Origin: Enchytraeus crypticus
Taxonomy: Eukaryota; Annelida; Clitellata; Enchytraeida; Enchytraeidae
Assembly (NCBI GenBank): GCA_905160935.1
Contig: CAJHZI010000498.1
Coordinates: 713,501 to 777,500 of the forward strand
Direction: 5' to 3'
DNA length: 64,000 nt
A program made the position numbers and the translations under genes. The notes under the pieces are model-generated. The model was not told where the DNA came from, did no database searches, and worked only from the letters and a program-made list of their open reading frames with translations. Below, in pieces: positions 29,379-43,206 of this stretch. How positions within the stretch are numbered: position 1 is the first letter of the stretch; every line of letters begins with the position of its first letter.

Positions 29379-29654
29379 TATTATTATTATTATTATTATT
29401 ATATTGTATTAATTTCTTATTTTACCATTACAATACCTGATACTCTACTTCGTTTTATGTTAATGCTTGACTTTTTCTATTTAATCCCTTTGTCATATGT
29501 GACTGAATAAACAAATCTGGAGGGTAATTTTTAATGAGAAACTAAACAGTCAATTTTCAATGAAATTTTGCCTTAGAGATTTTCACTAGGGAAGAACATT
29601 GAATTGATAGATATTGTACAATTTTAAATATGAGTATGTCGCTGTTTATCTGTA

Positions 29655-29875
29655 TGTCTCAGTAGCGTAAAGTTAACGCTATGAAGTTTTAGATGACAGA
29701 TCCAGAGGTGAATGGAACTCTCGTTGGTTCGATTCCCAGCCGCGTTGATCTGAGAGTAAAATCTCGGACATTCACTGAACTGGCTATACGGAAAATGGAC
29801 TGAATTGCCCAACGGTTTAAATGTGGTATTAGAAGTGATAGATATCAACATAGTTGATCACTTCACTATAATGCG
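29655..29875 (+). mobile_element. tRNA-derived SINE (copy 2)
   Basis: Same as 3125-3345: box A-like at 29663-29672 and box B GGTTCGATTCC at 29726-29736. Sequence is essentially unchanged from copy 1. Confidence 0.6.
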
Positions 29876-32778
29876 TATTTACTTTATCTTGCAGGGTCTA
29901 TATGGACGGAGACTACCAGGAACCATCGCAAATGCAGCTGCCGCCCATTCCAATGGTAGAAGAGATCAAAGACTGTGCATGCGTTATTACATAAAATGCT
30001 TTATCGTAATGTTGAATAACGAGACTGAGTCAGAAATTTAGAGAATATTTTATAGATCTATCGTCTCTTTTCTGAATTAAAACCTTATATTTTTAATATC
30101 GCGCCATTTTCGACTACAGATTTTTATGTATTGTAAAGGATTTGTATGAGCAATTCTTGCTAAATAAGAAGCAGTTATGAAGAATAGAGTTCAGCTGATA
30201 AAGGATCCAAATCTTCCTACATTTATGAGAAATAACAGGTAAAAACTATGTATATATATTTGAAATCATTGCTGTAATTAGCCTTCCAAATTAATTGAAC
30301 AGGTCCGACGCTAAGCAGTAATTTTTATGGCAATTTTGTACGTAGCCTTTAACTTCAAAATACCGAGAATCAACAATGGTTTTGCATTGCTTTCTCCAAA
30401 TCTCTTTAGTCAGTTACTAACCTACTAATATCTACACTGAAATGCTGTATTATTTCAGTTTATTAAACAGAAAATGTATTCTTGATGGTCCTGGTTTCAT
30501 ACCAGTCGTATAATCTTCTGTTATATTAAATGTTTATAATCTGCCACCAAGCAATATTCTGTGAAAACATTATGGTATAAAAATTCAGCTTTTAGCCCAA
30601 CTCAGAATATTCGATACAAGTGAGTTATCCATGACATCGCAACATGATCCAGACTTAAACGTCACATCCATTATATGACGTTTCATGGACTTGTTGCGAA
30701 ATAAGTGAATTTTGAATGAAATGTTTAACATGTATGTCTATACACAATTTATGATACATTCATAATATAACTCTTGAGATTTTGTATAGGTGTTCCAGAT
30801 AGATGGTGAAGTGAAATTTTTTGAGCGATTTTCATTAAATAAAAATCATTCGTATTTTCTATTTAGTTGACAATGTTACTGAAGTAATTAAATTAGATCT
30901 ATTAGTGATAGAAATAAATTAATTTGCTGCTAATTGTGAAGGAGCAACTTATTGAAAACTTAAGCTACGTCAATGAAACAGAATTGCTGCAACAATGAAA
31001 TGATTTAAGTAGATAAATATAGAGTTCTAACATTTAAATATGTAGTCAAATTTATTCAGGTACCGTAAGAGTAGAAAACATTACTTTTGAGAAAATTAAT
31101 ATGGAATTGGTTAGTCGAAATGTTTTACTGATAAATGACGATATATCTCATCGAGTATATTCCTTATCGTTAATGCTCACGCATTAGGCCTAATGCTATG
31201 AAATGAAATAGGCGATGAATATTGATCATGGCTAAAGAGAATGATTTTTCACAAATGGCAAATATTAAGAAGCGCGGAAGTGAACAGGTTTGGAAGAAGA
31301 TTGAGATGAATTATTTTAGATAGATAGTTTAAAGCTAATAAGAATTTATGTGTAGATAAAATGAGAAATTCGTCAGGACCTGCGATGTTCCTAACTGATA
31401 GCGACCACACAAAATTATAAAAATTGTGAACGCACTTGAAATCTCATCTAACTCAAATGTAAGTTAACTCTTCAAAGTGGCCGATGCTAGGGTGCTTTGA
31501 AAATTTGAATAAAAGGTTTGACCAAAGGTTAGATAAACTGATTAAAGAGTAAAATCTTGCACGTTCAGAGACCGGAAAATCGAAAGGAAAAAGCAAACTT
31601 TTTAAAGGTTTAAACATGCAGAATTACGACTGATATAATACTGATAATCATTATAGCTAATAGGCCTATATAACATTATATATTCGCCATAATGTACGCT
31701 TAACACGTAGTGCGACTTAACTAAACAATTGCGAATATACAGCATATAGAATCCATTGCATGTAATACTTGACATGTAACTGACAGATTTAGGCCTAATT
31801 ATTTTTGTAATGAAAATGACAGAGTCCAACAATAATCAAACAATAATCAAACTTTTCAAGCTTTGGCGCCTAATATGAAATTTCGCAGACATGTAACATC
31901 GTAACGCCGTGTAATTATGACGAAATTGACACATAAATTAAAATGCATAGAGTGAAATTCATAGCAACTGATCAATACAAATGAAAAGTGAACAGAATAG
32001 TAGGAAATTAACTAAAAAAGATACTCATTATGAGGAGATATATCATCCTTTATACTCTCAATTACAATTTCAAAAGTATATAAAACCACCCAGGCTGATA
32101 TCGTCTCTATTTCAATTGGCTGATATTATGAAAGTAACTCTTAGGCCTACTTATCGTCCACGTAGCAAAGGTCATTGGTATCATGTGTTTTCCAACTGTA
32201 TCAGACGGCGCTGCTATTAAAACGATTGCTTATTAAATAGCTAAAGTTAGCGAGCAGTGTGCTCTTAGTATTCAATGAAAGAAGGCAGTTGTAGTACCGT
32301 CATATTATATGCATGCATGCTCTGCCAACAAGGCAGTGTGTATAAGAGTGAAATTTTGACATTAGTAAGCAGAGGAATGTCTTTTATGTGAGCTTCAATC
32401 AGTGCAATTATTGCAAATGCTGCAGAGCTTGATATTTTAAGTCAAAAAGTTTATCTATGTTAGTTATTTAGCTAGATAAGTATGTTTTAGCTAAAAAAAA
32501 TCACTAGAGTAACTTGTTAAATTATTTTATGGCGATTTAGATATATACAAGATTACAAATACAGTCTATTGTAAAAAATGAATAAATGATTTTTTTAATT
32601 TCTACAAAAATATTGTAGGCCTATATATTCGAAATTACCTCAGTAACTACTACGATAATACAATGAGCTGGTAGTCTTCGAGGATATTTAAAAGGCCTAT
32701 TTGTTGCAGAAAAAACAAAACACAACCACCTTTCATTTAGTTCAACGATAAAAACATATTAAATATTAGCCATACAGT

Positions 32779-32780
<2 letters not shown>
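29876..32780. other. Non-coding upstream region of the growth factor gene (copy 2)
   Basis: Same content as 3346-6248 with sparse substitutions. No gene seen. Confidence 0.6.
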
Positions 32781-32841
<61 letters not shown>

Positions 32842-32895
32842 TATATATATATATACTATATAGATATACTATATATATAATATATATATATATAC

Positions 32896-32932
<37 letters not shown>
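32781..32932. repeat. (TA)n microsatellite (copy 2)
   Basis: TA tract with a few interruptions, upstream of the PVF start; shorter than in copy 1. Confidence 0.95.
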
Positions 32933-32933
<1 letters not shown>

Positions 32934-33099
32934 ATTTTAGATATTGTTATTCTCGTGTTGCATGTAAAATTTAGACTAATCCAAATCACATTCAGGAATA
33001 GACCACTACAACTACTACTGTTTTAATTAGGGCAAATACATTTTTTTGCAATTCAACACTTTTCGTTTGTTCTGTATCTCCCTCTCTCAAAAGTTAAAA

Positions 33100-33198
33100 A
33101 TGGGTTCAGACGTTCCACGGTCATTGTCGATTACTTTCTTTTCGCTAGCAATGCTATGGCTCTGCCTCAACGTATCAAACTGCAGCAGTAGTTCTCAG
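33100..33198 (+). CDS. PVF: PVF copy 2 exon 1: signal peptide
   Basis: Same 33 codons as copy 1 ([14 protein letters not shown]...), with a hydrophobic core and an NCSS cleavage-like end. Donor CAG/GTAAAC, phase 0. Confidence 0.82.
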
Positions 33199-33402
33199 GT
33201 AAACTTTCAGTTTCATTAAATCAACTTCAATAATCTTTACAATTTTACACTTTTTCTATTTAGCAGCACAGGCAATATATTGCTCTGGATATAAGTAATT
33301 GTAGCCTGAAAACTCGATCATTTTTTTTCGAAGAAACAGGAAACCACAGTTATCCTAGTCCTTATTGTTTTCTTTCATTTTAAATTTAGTATGATATCCG
33401 AC

Positions 33403-33488
<86 letters not shown>

Positions 33489-33620
33489 AACATATTTCTA
33501 TTTATATGCATATATAATTTATTTATAAATAAGCCCATATTTTTAAAAATTGCCTCATTATTGGGCCAGTATATACAGTACATATGTACACCTAATTATA
33601 TATACTCTTTATTGATATAC

Positions 33621-33658
<38 letters not shown>

Positions 33659-36600
33659 GATTTAGCAGACGATATAGCTTTACTATCAAACGACAGTCCT
33701 CAGCTGCAAGAAATGGCTACAGAATTAGACGAAAATGCTGCAAAAGTTGGATTGGTTAATAGCTCTGAAAAGACAAAAATCTTCACAACTACAGAGACAG
33801 ACATATTCACGATAGGAGTTAATCAAAGTGAGGTTGAAAGGATAAAAAATTTACGTATCTAGGCAGTACTATATCGCAAAATGGATCAAGTGAAAGCGAT
33901 GTGGAGTGTAGAATCGGTAAAGCATATGACATATTCCAAAAGCTCTAATATATTTGGACGAGTAATAGAATTGAAGAGCAATTAAAGATAAAAATATATT
34001 CAAAAATTATTCAACCAATTCTAATGTATGCATGTGAAACCTGGAAAGGTACTAATGAAATAAAGCACAAATTAAAATGTTTTCAACAAAGGTGCCTCAG
34101 ACGAATTTTAAATATCCACTATTGGGACCACGTCAAAAATGAATCAGTAGCCTACTCGAAAGGAGTGGACAAAGAAAATTACATGAAATAGTTTCTGAGA
34201 GAAGGTTGCAGATTTTAGGTCATTTACTGAGAATGGCTGAGGATAGATACGCAAAGACTGCAGTTAACTGGAAGCCAGCCGCAAGGAAAAAGAAACGAGG
34301 AAGCCCTAGAAGTACTCGGCTAAATACGATCAACAAGGATTTGAGAGCGTTAAGCATTGCATGGGAAGATGCTGTGATGATTGCTGATGATAGAAGCGAA
34401 TTGAAGAATGTTTCCGCCCTATTTTTCTGTACAGAACTCAAGGAACTGATGATGATGATAATGATGATGATGATAATCATCTGTGATTTTATCAATCACT
34501 TTAAATATCACTCTGACAGCAGACACTTTAGAGTCAGTATGCCATATTGTGACTTATCAGCCATGCGAATAGCCTAAGCATTGTACTTACTCTCTTTTAA
34601 GCTTGGCCGAAAAATTATCCCCGTTCCTCGGGAATAGCCATTCTAAATTGAAGGCTGTGTCTGACGTTCTTTACACTGAACCATTTAGACACTTATCTGT
34701 ATATGTATGAACGTGAAGATAATTGGTTGAAACTGCGCAGATACCAATGAGCGTTTACAAGAAACTAAGCACGATGAGATCAGCCGATGAATTCTTGCGT
34801 GAAATGATAGAACCTTCGTCAGTCGGAGGACAAATAGCAGGTAAGAGTTTTCATCTGTTCTACTGAATTAACAATTATTCTCTGATACATGAATAGAATA
34901 GTAGACAACCATGTTGTTATTATTGAATAATGAATGAAGCTTTTGTCATTAAATCAATTTGTTATGAGCATCTATAATATGTTCATTCTGATCTGCACTG
35001 TTAGTGAAGACTTCGACTTAGTTTGAAGACTTGGTATAGTGTCTATTGAATTTAGATTTCATAATTGATCCTAGTGTATGCATAGGCAACTCTGGTGTGT
35101 ATACAATATACATGTACATGTAGGCCTATGTACGTATAAAAATGTTAAGTTAAACGTCCGTTTCCTGCCCTACAGTATGTCAAGGAAGGGAGGGCGACGG
35201 TTTTGAATCTTACACCTTTTTACTCGTTGTCGTATAACTAGCCAACAAGCAACCCATTGTAAATATACATATACATGTATGCATATATATGGGCCTAACT
35301 TATACACGTATATAGATACTGAATATCTGCAGAAATATAAGAAATCTGGTTTATGTACTTTAAAGCCATTGCAAAGGTATTTTTTATATTCAATTTGTGA
35401 TGTATCTAAAGTGATTTGAGAAACTAAAAACTTATTTAATATCGATGGCTGGCTCTGTGAGTGCGGAAATATTTATTTTTTCTGCACTATTACAAGTAGT
35501 AGCTTGAATTTATAGCACTTAACAAGTAATCTTGAATTATAATTACAATTAAAAATTACTATAAGTTGCTTTGAACTGTACCATAGACAAGATGTGTATT
35601 ATTTCAAATCGCCATTTGTGCATTGAGAGATATTTTAATAAATTGTAAATTGTAAACTAATATATAATTTGTAATTTAATCTTCAAGTAAGGTTGGAATA
35701 AATGCTGATTTGACGCTTCACTCTAATGTAGCGCAACTAAATGTGTCATATATTTTATTTCTCGCCCATATGTATGGAATTAATTTTATTTGCACACATG
35801 CTTGCATTTAGATGTTTAAATTGATCTCTTTTCATTGAGATTTGTATTCATTTCAGCGTATGTTCATTAGAATTTATTTTGCGTTAGAGTTGCAAGGTTA
35901 TGAAACGAGAATATTAAATTAAGTAATGAGAAAAAGGAAATTAACATGTAATTAGAAGTTTAACCCTCATATATTGAGATAGGATTTTTGATTATTGGTG
36001 TATTCATTTAAAAACTGATTCTAAGCTAGATATGATATGACATTCAGTAAACACTAGCACATTATATAAAGCAATAATACAAAATATATGCATAAGAGAC
36101 ATGCATGCATAGCAAGCACTCGTGGAGTTGGGTGGAGAAATGCTTATGAAGAGCTTGATTCTGATTGGCTGTTGAGCATGGCCTCGATCAATGCTATATT
36201 ACCAGAGGACAGGCCATATAATTTTATTTCACTCCTGAATTCTGGCTTCTACGGAATTACTAACTGAACTTGTCTAAATATAATTCTTAATGAATTATTG
36301 CGTCAAACACATAAACTAGTAGACTACATACAAGCTTCTGAATTTCTTTACTGCTTTCGTAAGAAGTACTGCTATTATACACCTTCTATAGGTCGGTGAT
36401 AGTTAGCACGAAAAAATACGAAATCAATATTAGAACGATTGTGCCTCACCGGATTGCAGATATTGTGTGAAATTGTCGTCTAGCTCTCTATTGGTCGGTT
36501 AATCACGACACCATTTCAATATCTCAATGCATTGTACGTATAAATTCTTGATTGTACAAGAAACGCCGACTACTAGAGTTGAATCTAGATAAAGCGTCTC

Positions 36601-38579
36601 CTTGTCAATTCAGGTAGAAATAGATGCATTACAACACTTGGTGTTGGCAGTGAAGATAGAAGAAGGAAGTGAAGATAGAATAAAGAAGTGAAGATAGAAG
36701 AAAGAAGTGAAGATAGAAGTAAGAAGTGAAGATAGAAGATTGAAGAGGAAGACAGAATCAGGAAATAGCGAATTTCTACGAAGAACACTAAATTTCTAGT
36801 GCCTAATCTAGGTGGGTGTTTCTTTCATAGAATTCAGCTAAATGACTACAATCCTGAATTCTACGCAAAGCGCGATTTACTAGTGCCTGTGTCTTGTTAA
36901 GCATCCTTAGATTCAGCTAAACGACTGTAAAATAACACCTCTTGAGTTAACAGTCAGAAGAAAGAAAGAAAAGAAGACAGAAGAGAATATTACTGAAGTT
37001 CTATGAAGAACGCTAATTTTCTAGTTGTCCACTCTAGATAAGCGTTATCCTTCTAGATCTCAGTCAGGCGAATATAGGTCCTAAAATCTATGAAAAGCGC
37101 AATTTACTAGTTGCCTATTCTAGATACGCGTCTTTTTCATAGATTTAGTTAGCTAAACGACTGTAAAATAACACCTCACGTGTTAACAGTCAAAATAAAG
37201 AAGAAAAGAGGGAAAGTATCAAATCATATACGAGAGGAGTGCCTTGAAGCCAATAACTCGTATCCCAATTTCTATCTCGTATTTTAATTGCAAATACAGA
37301 CATTTAGCTAACTGATTATAAGTAGACTGACTTCATATTTATCGCCTATTTTTAGCATTTTATTAATTGTATCGTAGTATTCGTTTAATATTCTATTCTA
37401 TCTTTATGTTTAATGTTTTAACTCGTTATATTGCTATCGTGTTTCTTTGTTAATAATAAATCGTTAAAAATAATAAATCACTAGCTTTTGTGTCAATATT
37501 CTAATTTAGTTAGAATTTATACAGATAATTATAAATAACACACAGATACTATAAATTATCATACATTGAACGAATAAGCATGAGTTCTGTTCATGGCAGC
37601 TCCAGTCTCATTGATTTAGCCTCTAACTGGCTATATGAGCAAGAGATCCTCGCATCCTCAAGATTAATACCGCCAAAGCATAAAGAGTTAGAAAAATCGA
37701 ACTCACGACTCCATTTCCAAACTCCTATAACGGAGAGAGGATTGGAGAACCCAACAATTTGCACCGGAAGTGGTGCAAAAACTGCCACCCAACGGGAGAA
37801 CCCAACAGAAATATAAGTTATATATACAGGGTGAGTAAAAAAAAAGATAACACCTGCAAAAAATTTGAATATCTCAGGCTATTGGTAATATTTTTCAATA
37901 AAACTTTCACCAATTACTAAAGGACTAATTTCTGACGGGGTGACCAATTTTCATCCACTTTAAGTCACACATGGGCTAGTTATACAAGTTTCAGCAGAGC
38001 AACCCCCTATTTTTTACCTAAAATGACGTTTGCTGCAACAGTAAGGGCAGATTGCACTTCATTGACGAGAAAGTAAAGGTGAACTCTCAGTACTACGTCA
38101 ATACTTTGCTTCCGGAGCTGCTTGATGATTGCTATGCTCTTCTACCAAATGGTTTCATCATTCAGCAGAATGGTGCTCCGGCTCATGCATTTCGTCATGC
38201 ACAGGAATGGATCAGCGAGAGAAACCCGGATTTCATTTAGAAGAATAAATGGCCTCCAAACTCTTCCAATCTAAATCCTTTGGATTACTATGTCTGTGGA
38301 AGAATGCTGCATCTCTATCAGAAACACCAGCCGAAGCCTAAAAACAAGACAGAACTCCAGAAAGTGCTTTACGCCATTTTTAGGTAAAAATGGGGGGTTG
38401 CTCTGCTGAAACTAGCATAACTGGACAATCTGTGTACCAAAATGGATGAAAATTGGCCCCCCATCAGAAATTGGTCCATTAGTAATTGCTAAAAGTTTTA
38501 TTTGAAAATATTAAAAATAGCCTGAGATATTCAAATTTTTTGCAGGTGTTATAATTTTTTTTACTCACCCTGTATATAC

Positions 38580-38646
<67 letters not shown>

Positions 38647-39898
38647 GAACATGGATATATCTCTCTTAGTGCTCTGCCTACTGGCAGGTCCATGGTACAT
38701 AACGCCTCCACTCTTCTCTGTCTTCCGCCTTCTTCTTCATTTCCATATATGAGTGGGTCTTTAAATCATATAATATACCTAATCTCGGCCTGTCTCTGCC
38801 TCTTTTTACTTCCATTCTACCTTCTATGACCTCTTTTAATAGACCTTCCCCCCTTAGAATGTGTCCTATCCATCTCTTCCTCCTATTTCTTAATACATTT
38901 ATCAACTGTCTATCTGTAACAACTCTCTCCAGGACTTCCTCATTTGTAACCTTTTGAGTCCAGCTAATCCTCTCCATTCTTCTTCAAATCCACATTTCCA
39001 ATGCCTCCAGTTTCCTAATATCTTCCTTCCTGAAGGTCCATATTTCACATCCATACAGTAGCGTGGTCCAAACCAAAGTTTTCACTATCTTTATCTTTGT
39101 GTCTTTCTTTAGACTTTTTGTTAATAGTTCTTTTCTACTACCAAAGGCCGCTTTTGCTTGTGCAATTCTACTGCATATTTCCGTCTCACATCTCCCATCA
39201 TCGGTTATAGTATGATCCAAATATTTGAAACTCCTTGCCTGTTATCATTTCGTACCATTTATTTTGATATTAACTTCACCTTTATTATTGGACACTCTCA
39301 TAACCTTGGTATTTTTTATATTAATCTTCATGCCATATCTTAGGGCCGTATCATTCAGCCTATCCATTATCTTCTGCAATCCAATCTCGCTGCCCGCTAC
39401 CATTCCTTGATCATCTGCAAATCGTACATCTTGTAACAAATTCCCTCCTACATTTATTCCTTCTTCCAAGTCTTCCATGGCATCTTCCATCATTGCCTCA
39501 GCGTAAATGTTAAAGAGCAGAGGCGAAATGCTGCAACCTTGTCTTACTCCACGTCCTATTTCACCTTCTTCTGAGTATTCTTGTTGGATTTTTATTACTG
39601 CTCTTTGATTTATGTACAGGTTTAAAATTAGTCTTCTACCTTTCCAGTCAATTCCTATGCTTTTTAAGATAATCATCATCGTTATCCAATCATCCTGTCA
39701 AAGGCCTTCTCGAAGTCTACAAAGCATACAAAAACGTCATTTCCATTTTCTAAGCTTCTTTCGCAAAGAACCCGCATTACTCCTATTGCTTCCCTTGTGC
39801 AGCATCCTTTCCTAAAACCAAATTGTGTCTTGCTCAGTATCATCTCTGTTTTGGACTGAATGCGATTATTTACTATCTTATTATTATTTGCTATGGAT

Positions 39899-39961
<63 letters not shown>

Positions 39962-42025
39962 CCATGTTTGTGCAGTATGGTGAGAGAACTCATGTTCTTC
40001 AATCTATTTTTGCCTTTATTATATTTACTTTGCTATTTTTCACATAATATTAAATCCATATTATAAGACTGATAAGTGATCAACAAAACCAGATATTGTA
40101 TTGTGTACACTCAGGGACGGCATGGTTGGAGTGTATTGTGTATTGTGTGGTTGGAGTGTTTGTAATGTGTGTATCTGTACTATTGAAATAAATAAATGTA
40201 GTTTCTTTGTCTCTATCAGAAACTCGTATACACAGTTTACACACATACACACAACACAGTTTACACACATACACACACTTTCTCCCTCACTCTGCCATTT
40301 GAGATAGGAATTTAAGTAAAAGCTTGTTTGCAAAAAATTGAAGAGTTCTAAGAAGTAGATTAATGAAATATTCTAAAATACAAACCTGATTATTAACATT
40401 TAATCACTAAATACTTCAGAATTGATCACCAACAAAATATTTAAAAAATTGTGACTTTTATTTCTCGTCGCCTTTTTATGATATTATTAAAACTTTTAAA
40501 AGCGAAACTGATAAGTGATATACTAAGAATTCAGAGGTGAGTTTGAGTTTATCTGCATTACTGTACAATATTTATAGAAGTTACATGAACTATTATGAAA
40601 GCCTATGCTATCATTAAGAATTAATTTTTTCCTAATTTTATTTTTCTGTATCAATTATTCCTCAGCGGGAATCAGACGGAATGGCACCAGACCGTTGAAT
40701 AGTCAGGCGCCAGGTCAGATAATTTATTAATTTGGCTTAATATTTCTTTTAGCAAAATTGCACTTTAATCGTCATCCTTGTTAAATATACTGATGTAAGT
40801 ATTCGTATCATATGGATTCAAAATGATAGGTCGTCTAATACAATAAGTAGGCCTATATATATACATGTATCACTTGTGACAAAATTTATAGATACACTGG
40901 ATATTTGTTTGTTATTTTTTAGTTTTGTCTTCAATAAGTTTTATTGCTTCATTAGAATTTAATATTTTATAATGACAATATTACGTTCTTGTTGTAGTAA
41001 TTATTTTATGTTATAATTGTCAGAATTTCTCTAATTCTGTCTGAATTCTTTGTTTTTCAAAATCATTTCGAGCATAGTTTTAAAATAAAAATATTAACAT
41101 AAGTTCTTAATAGCTCTTTCTGTCAATTTGTATAAGTTCAGCACATATCCGTAGCGAGATGGATGTTGTTTGATTTTAATAACAGCTAAACCTCTTGCTG
41201 GCATGCTATCCACTAAGTGTTCAGATCTACAGGTTGGACGATATGGAACCTAATCAGGAAATGACTGCTTATATTAACTCAGTGCGGTTACTAAGTCGTA
41301 TGATACCGCTTTTTTAGAAGGGACCATATTAATTCAATTTCGTAATAGTCTAAACTGTTCCCGGGCCACTCCAAAACCTTCGTCTCTTTAGTAGGCATCT
41401 AGACCAAATATTTCTTGTCAGTATGGCATGATACGTAATTTTGTGAAAACACGAAATTCGTTAATATCCGATCATATCTCGAGTAGAGGGCATGCGTTTT
41501 GGTTTTAGTAGCTCTTCGATATGAAGCTCTGTGATTGCTATATAATTTAATACTTACATCCTTAATCCATAGAGAACTTTTTGCTATTAAACACCAGGCC
41601 ATTGCGCTTCAGTGTGCTTCACAGTTGGAATCCAGCCATCTGGTAAACATTCTTCCCTTGGCAGACGTCTGAAACAACGAATACATTCCACCACCAAAAA
41701 TTGAAATACATTTGTCACTCCAGAGAACTTTTGCCCACTGCTTAGTTTTCCTGTTAAAATGCTATTTAGCTAAGGTCAGACACTTTAAGCTATGAGAAGA
41801 GTTAAGGATGTGCTCTTTTCCGGCTATTCACGCGCTAAACTCAGCGAGCGCAAATATATGTCGAGCTCATCTGTCGGAAAATTACACTCTGATGTCGAGA
41901 TTTTGCTCTGTTAATTTCACTTGCTGATAACGGACAATTGCCTAGAATATGCACAAGGAACAAATAAATTATCAAATGAACTAAATATTATTTCGTTAAC
42001 TTAGTTAGTCTACCATATATTGGTG

Positions 42026-42067
<42 letters not shown>

Positions 42068-42083
42068 CTACCATATATTGGTG

Positions 42084-42160
<77 letters not shown>

Positions 42161-43148
42161 CAAAGTGCGTCAAAAGAACTTGACCCCCTACAGAAAAGTT
42201 TCTGTAACTTTGGTATCTGATGTATCTATATCATGTCAATTTTAGCGATAATGCATGATCCAATTCTACACATACGCTGAGAAATTCAAGGAAATATATC
42301 AACCGCAATTCGAGTTACAGATCTTTTTGCGCCATGCCCCTACCTCTTATAGGTTCTCCAAGCAGTTTATCACCGAATACTCCTGATTAGAGACCTTCAT
42401 TGATTCTTTGTTTTGGTAGTAGCAATCACGCAAACTGATGCGGCAGAAACCCCTAGTACTTGAGATACCTGACGTGCTTTACGACTTGTTCAAGGCTCTG
42501 CTTCCTGAGAACCAATTAGTTCCTCAACAGCTGCAATATTAGCTAGAATTCTGGCACTTTTGGGCCAGCCACGGCCCGCCTTTCTACCAATTGCTCATTC
42601 TCTCTCTCTCTCTCTCTCACTCTCTCTCTCTCTGCAATCTTCCGACAAATACTCTTAACAGTTGACAAGGACTATCCTTTCAGCGGATAGGCTTGCGTTA
42701 TTCTTTTCACCCCGTAATCTTGCTCATAGAGTATTTGCATCCTCAACTTATAGTGACTTATTGTGATAAACTGCTTAGAGAATCTATATGAAAGAGGCAT
42801 GGCGCAAATAGATCTGCAACTCGAAATGTGGTGCATATATTTGCATAAATTTTCAGCATATATATAGAATTGGACCATGAATAATCACTACTATTTATGT
42901 GATAAGGAGACATCAGATACCAAAGTTCTAGAAAATTTTATGTAGGATATCTATAAAAGGTTGGGGCATGTCTCAAAAAGATATGTAACTTGAGCTTCGG
43001 TGCGTATACTTCCATCACTTTTTCAGCATACGTGTACAATAGGACCGTGAATAATTGCTTAAATTTACATGATAAAGACACATTAGATTCAAAAGTTATA
43101 GAAAATTTTCTGTAGGGGGTCAGTTTCTATACGCAATCTGTATATATA

Positions 43149-43206
<58 letters not shown>
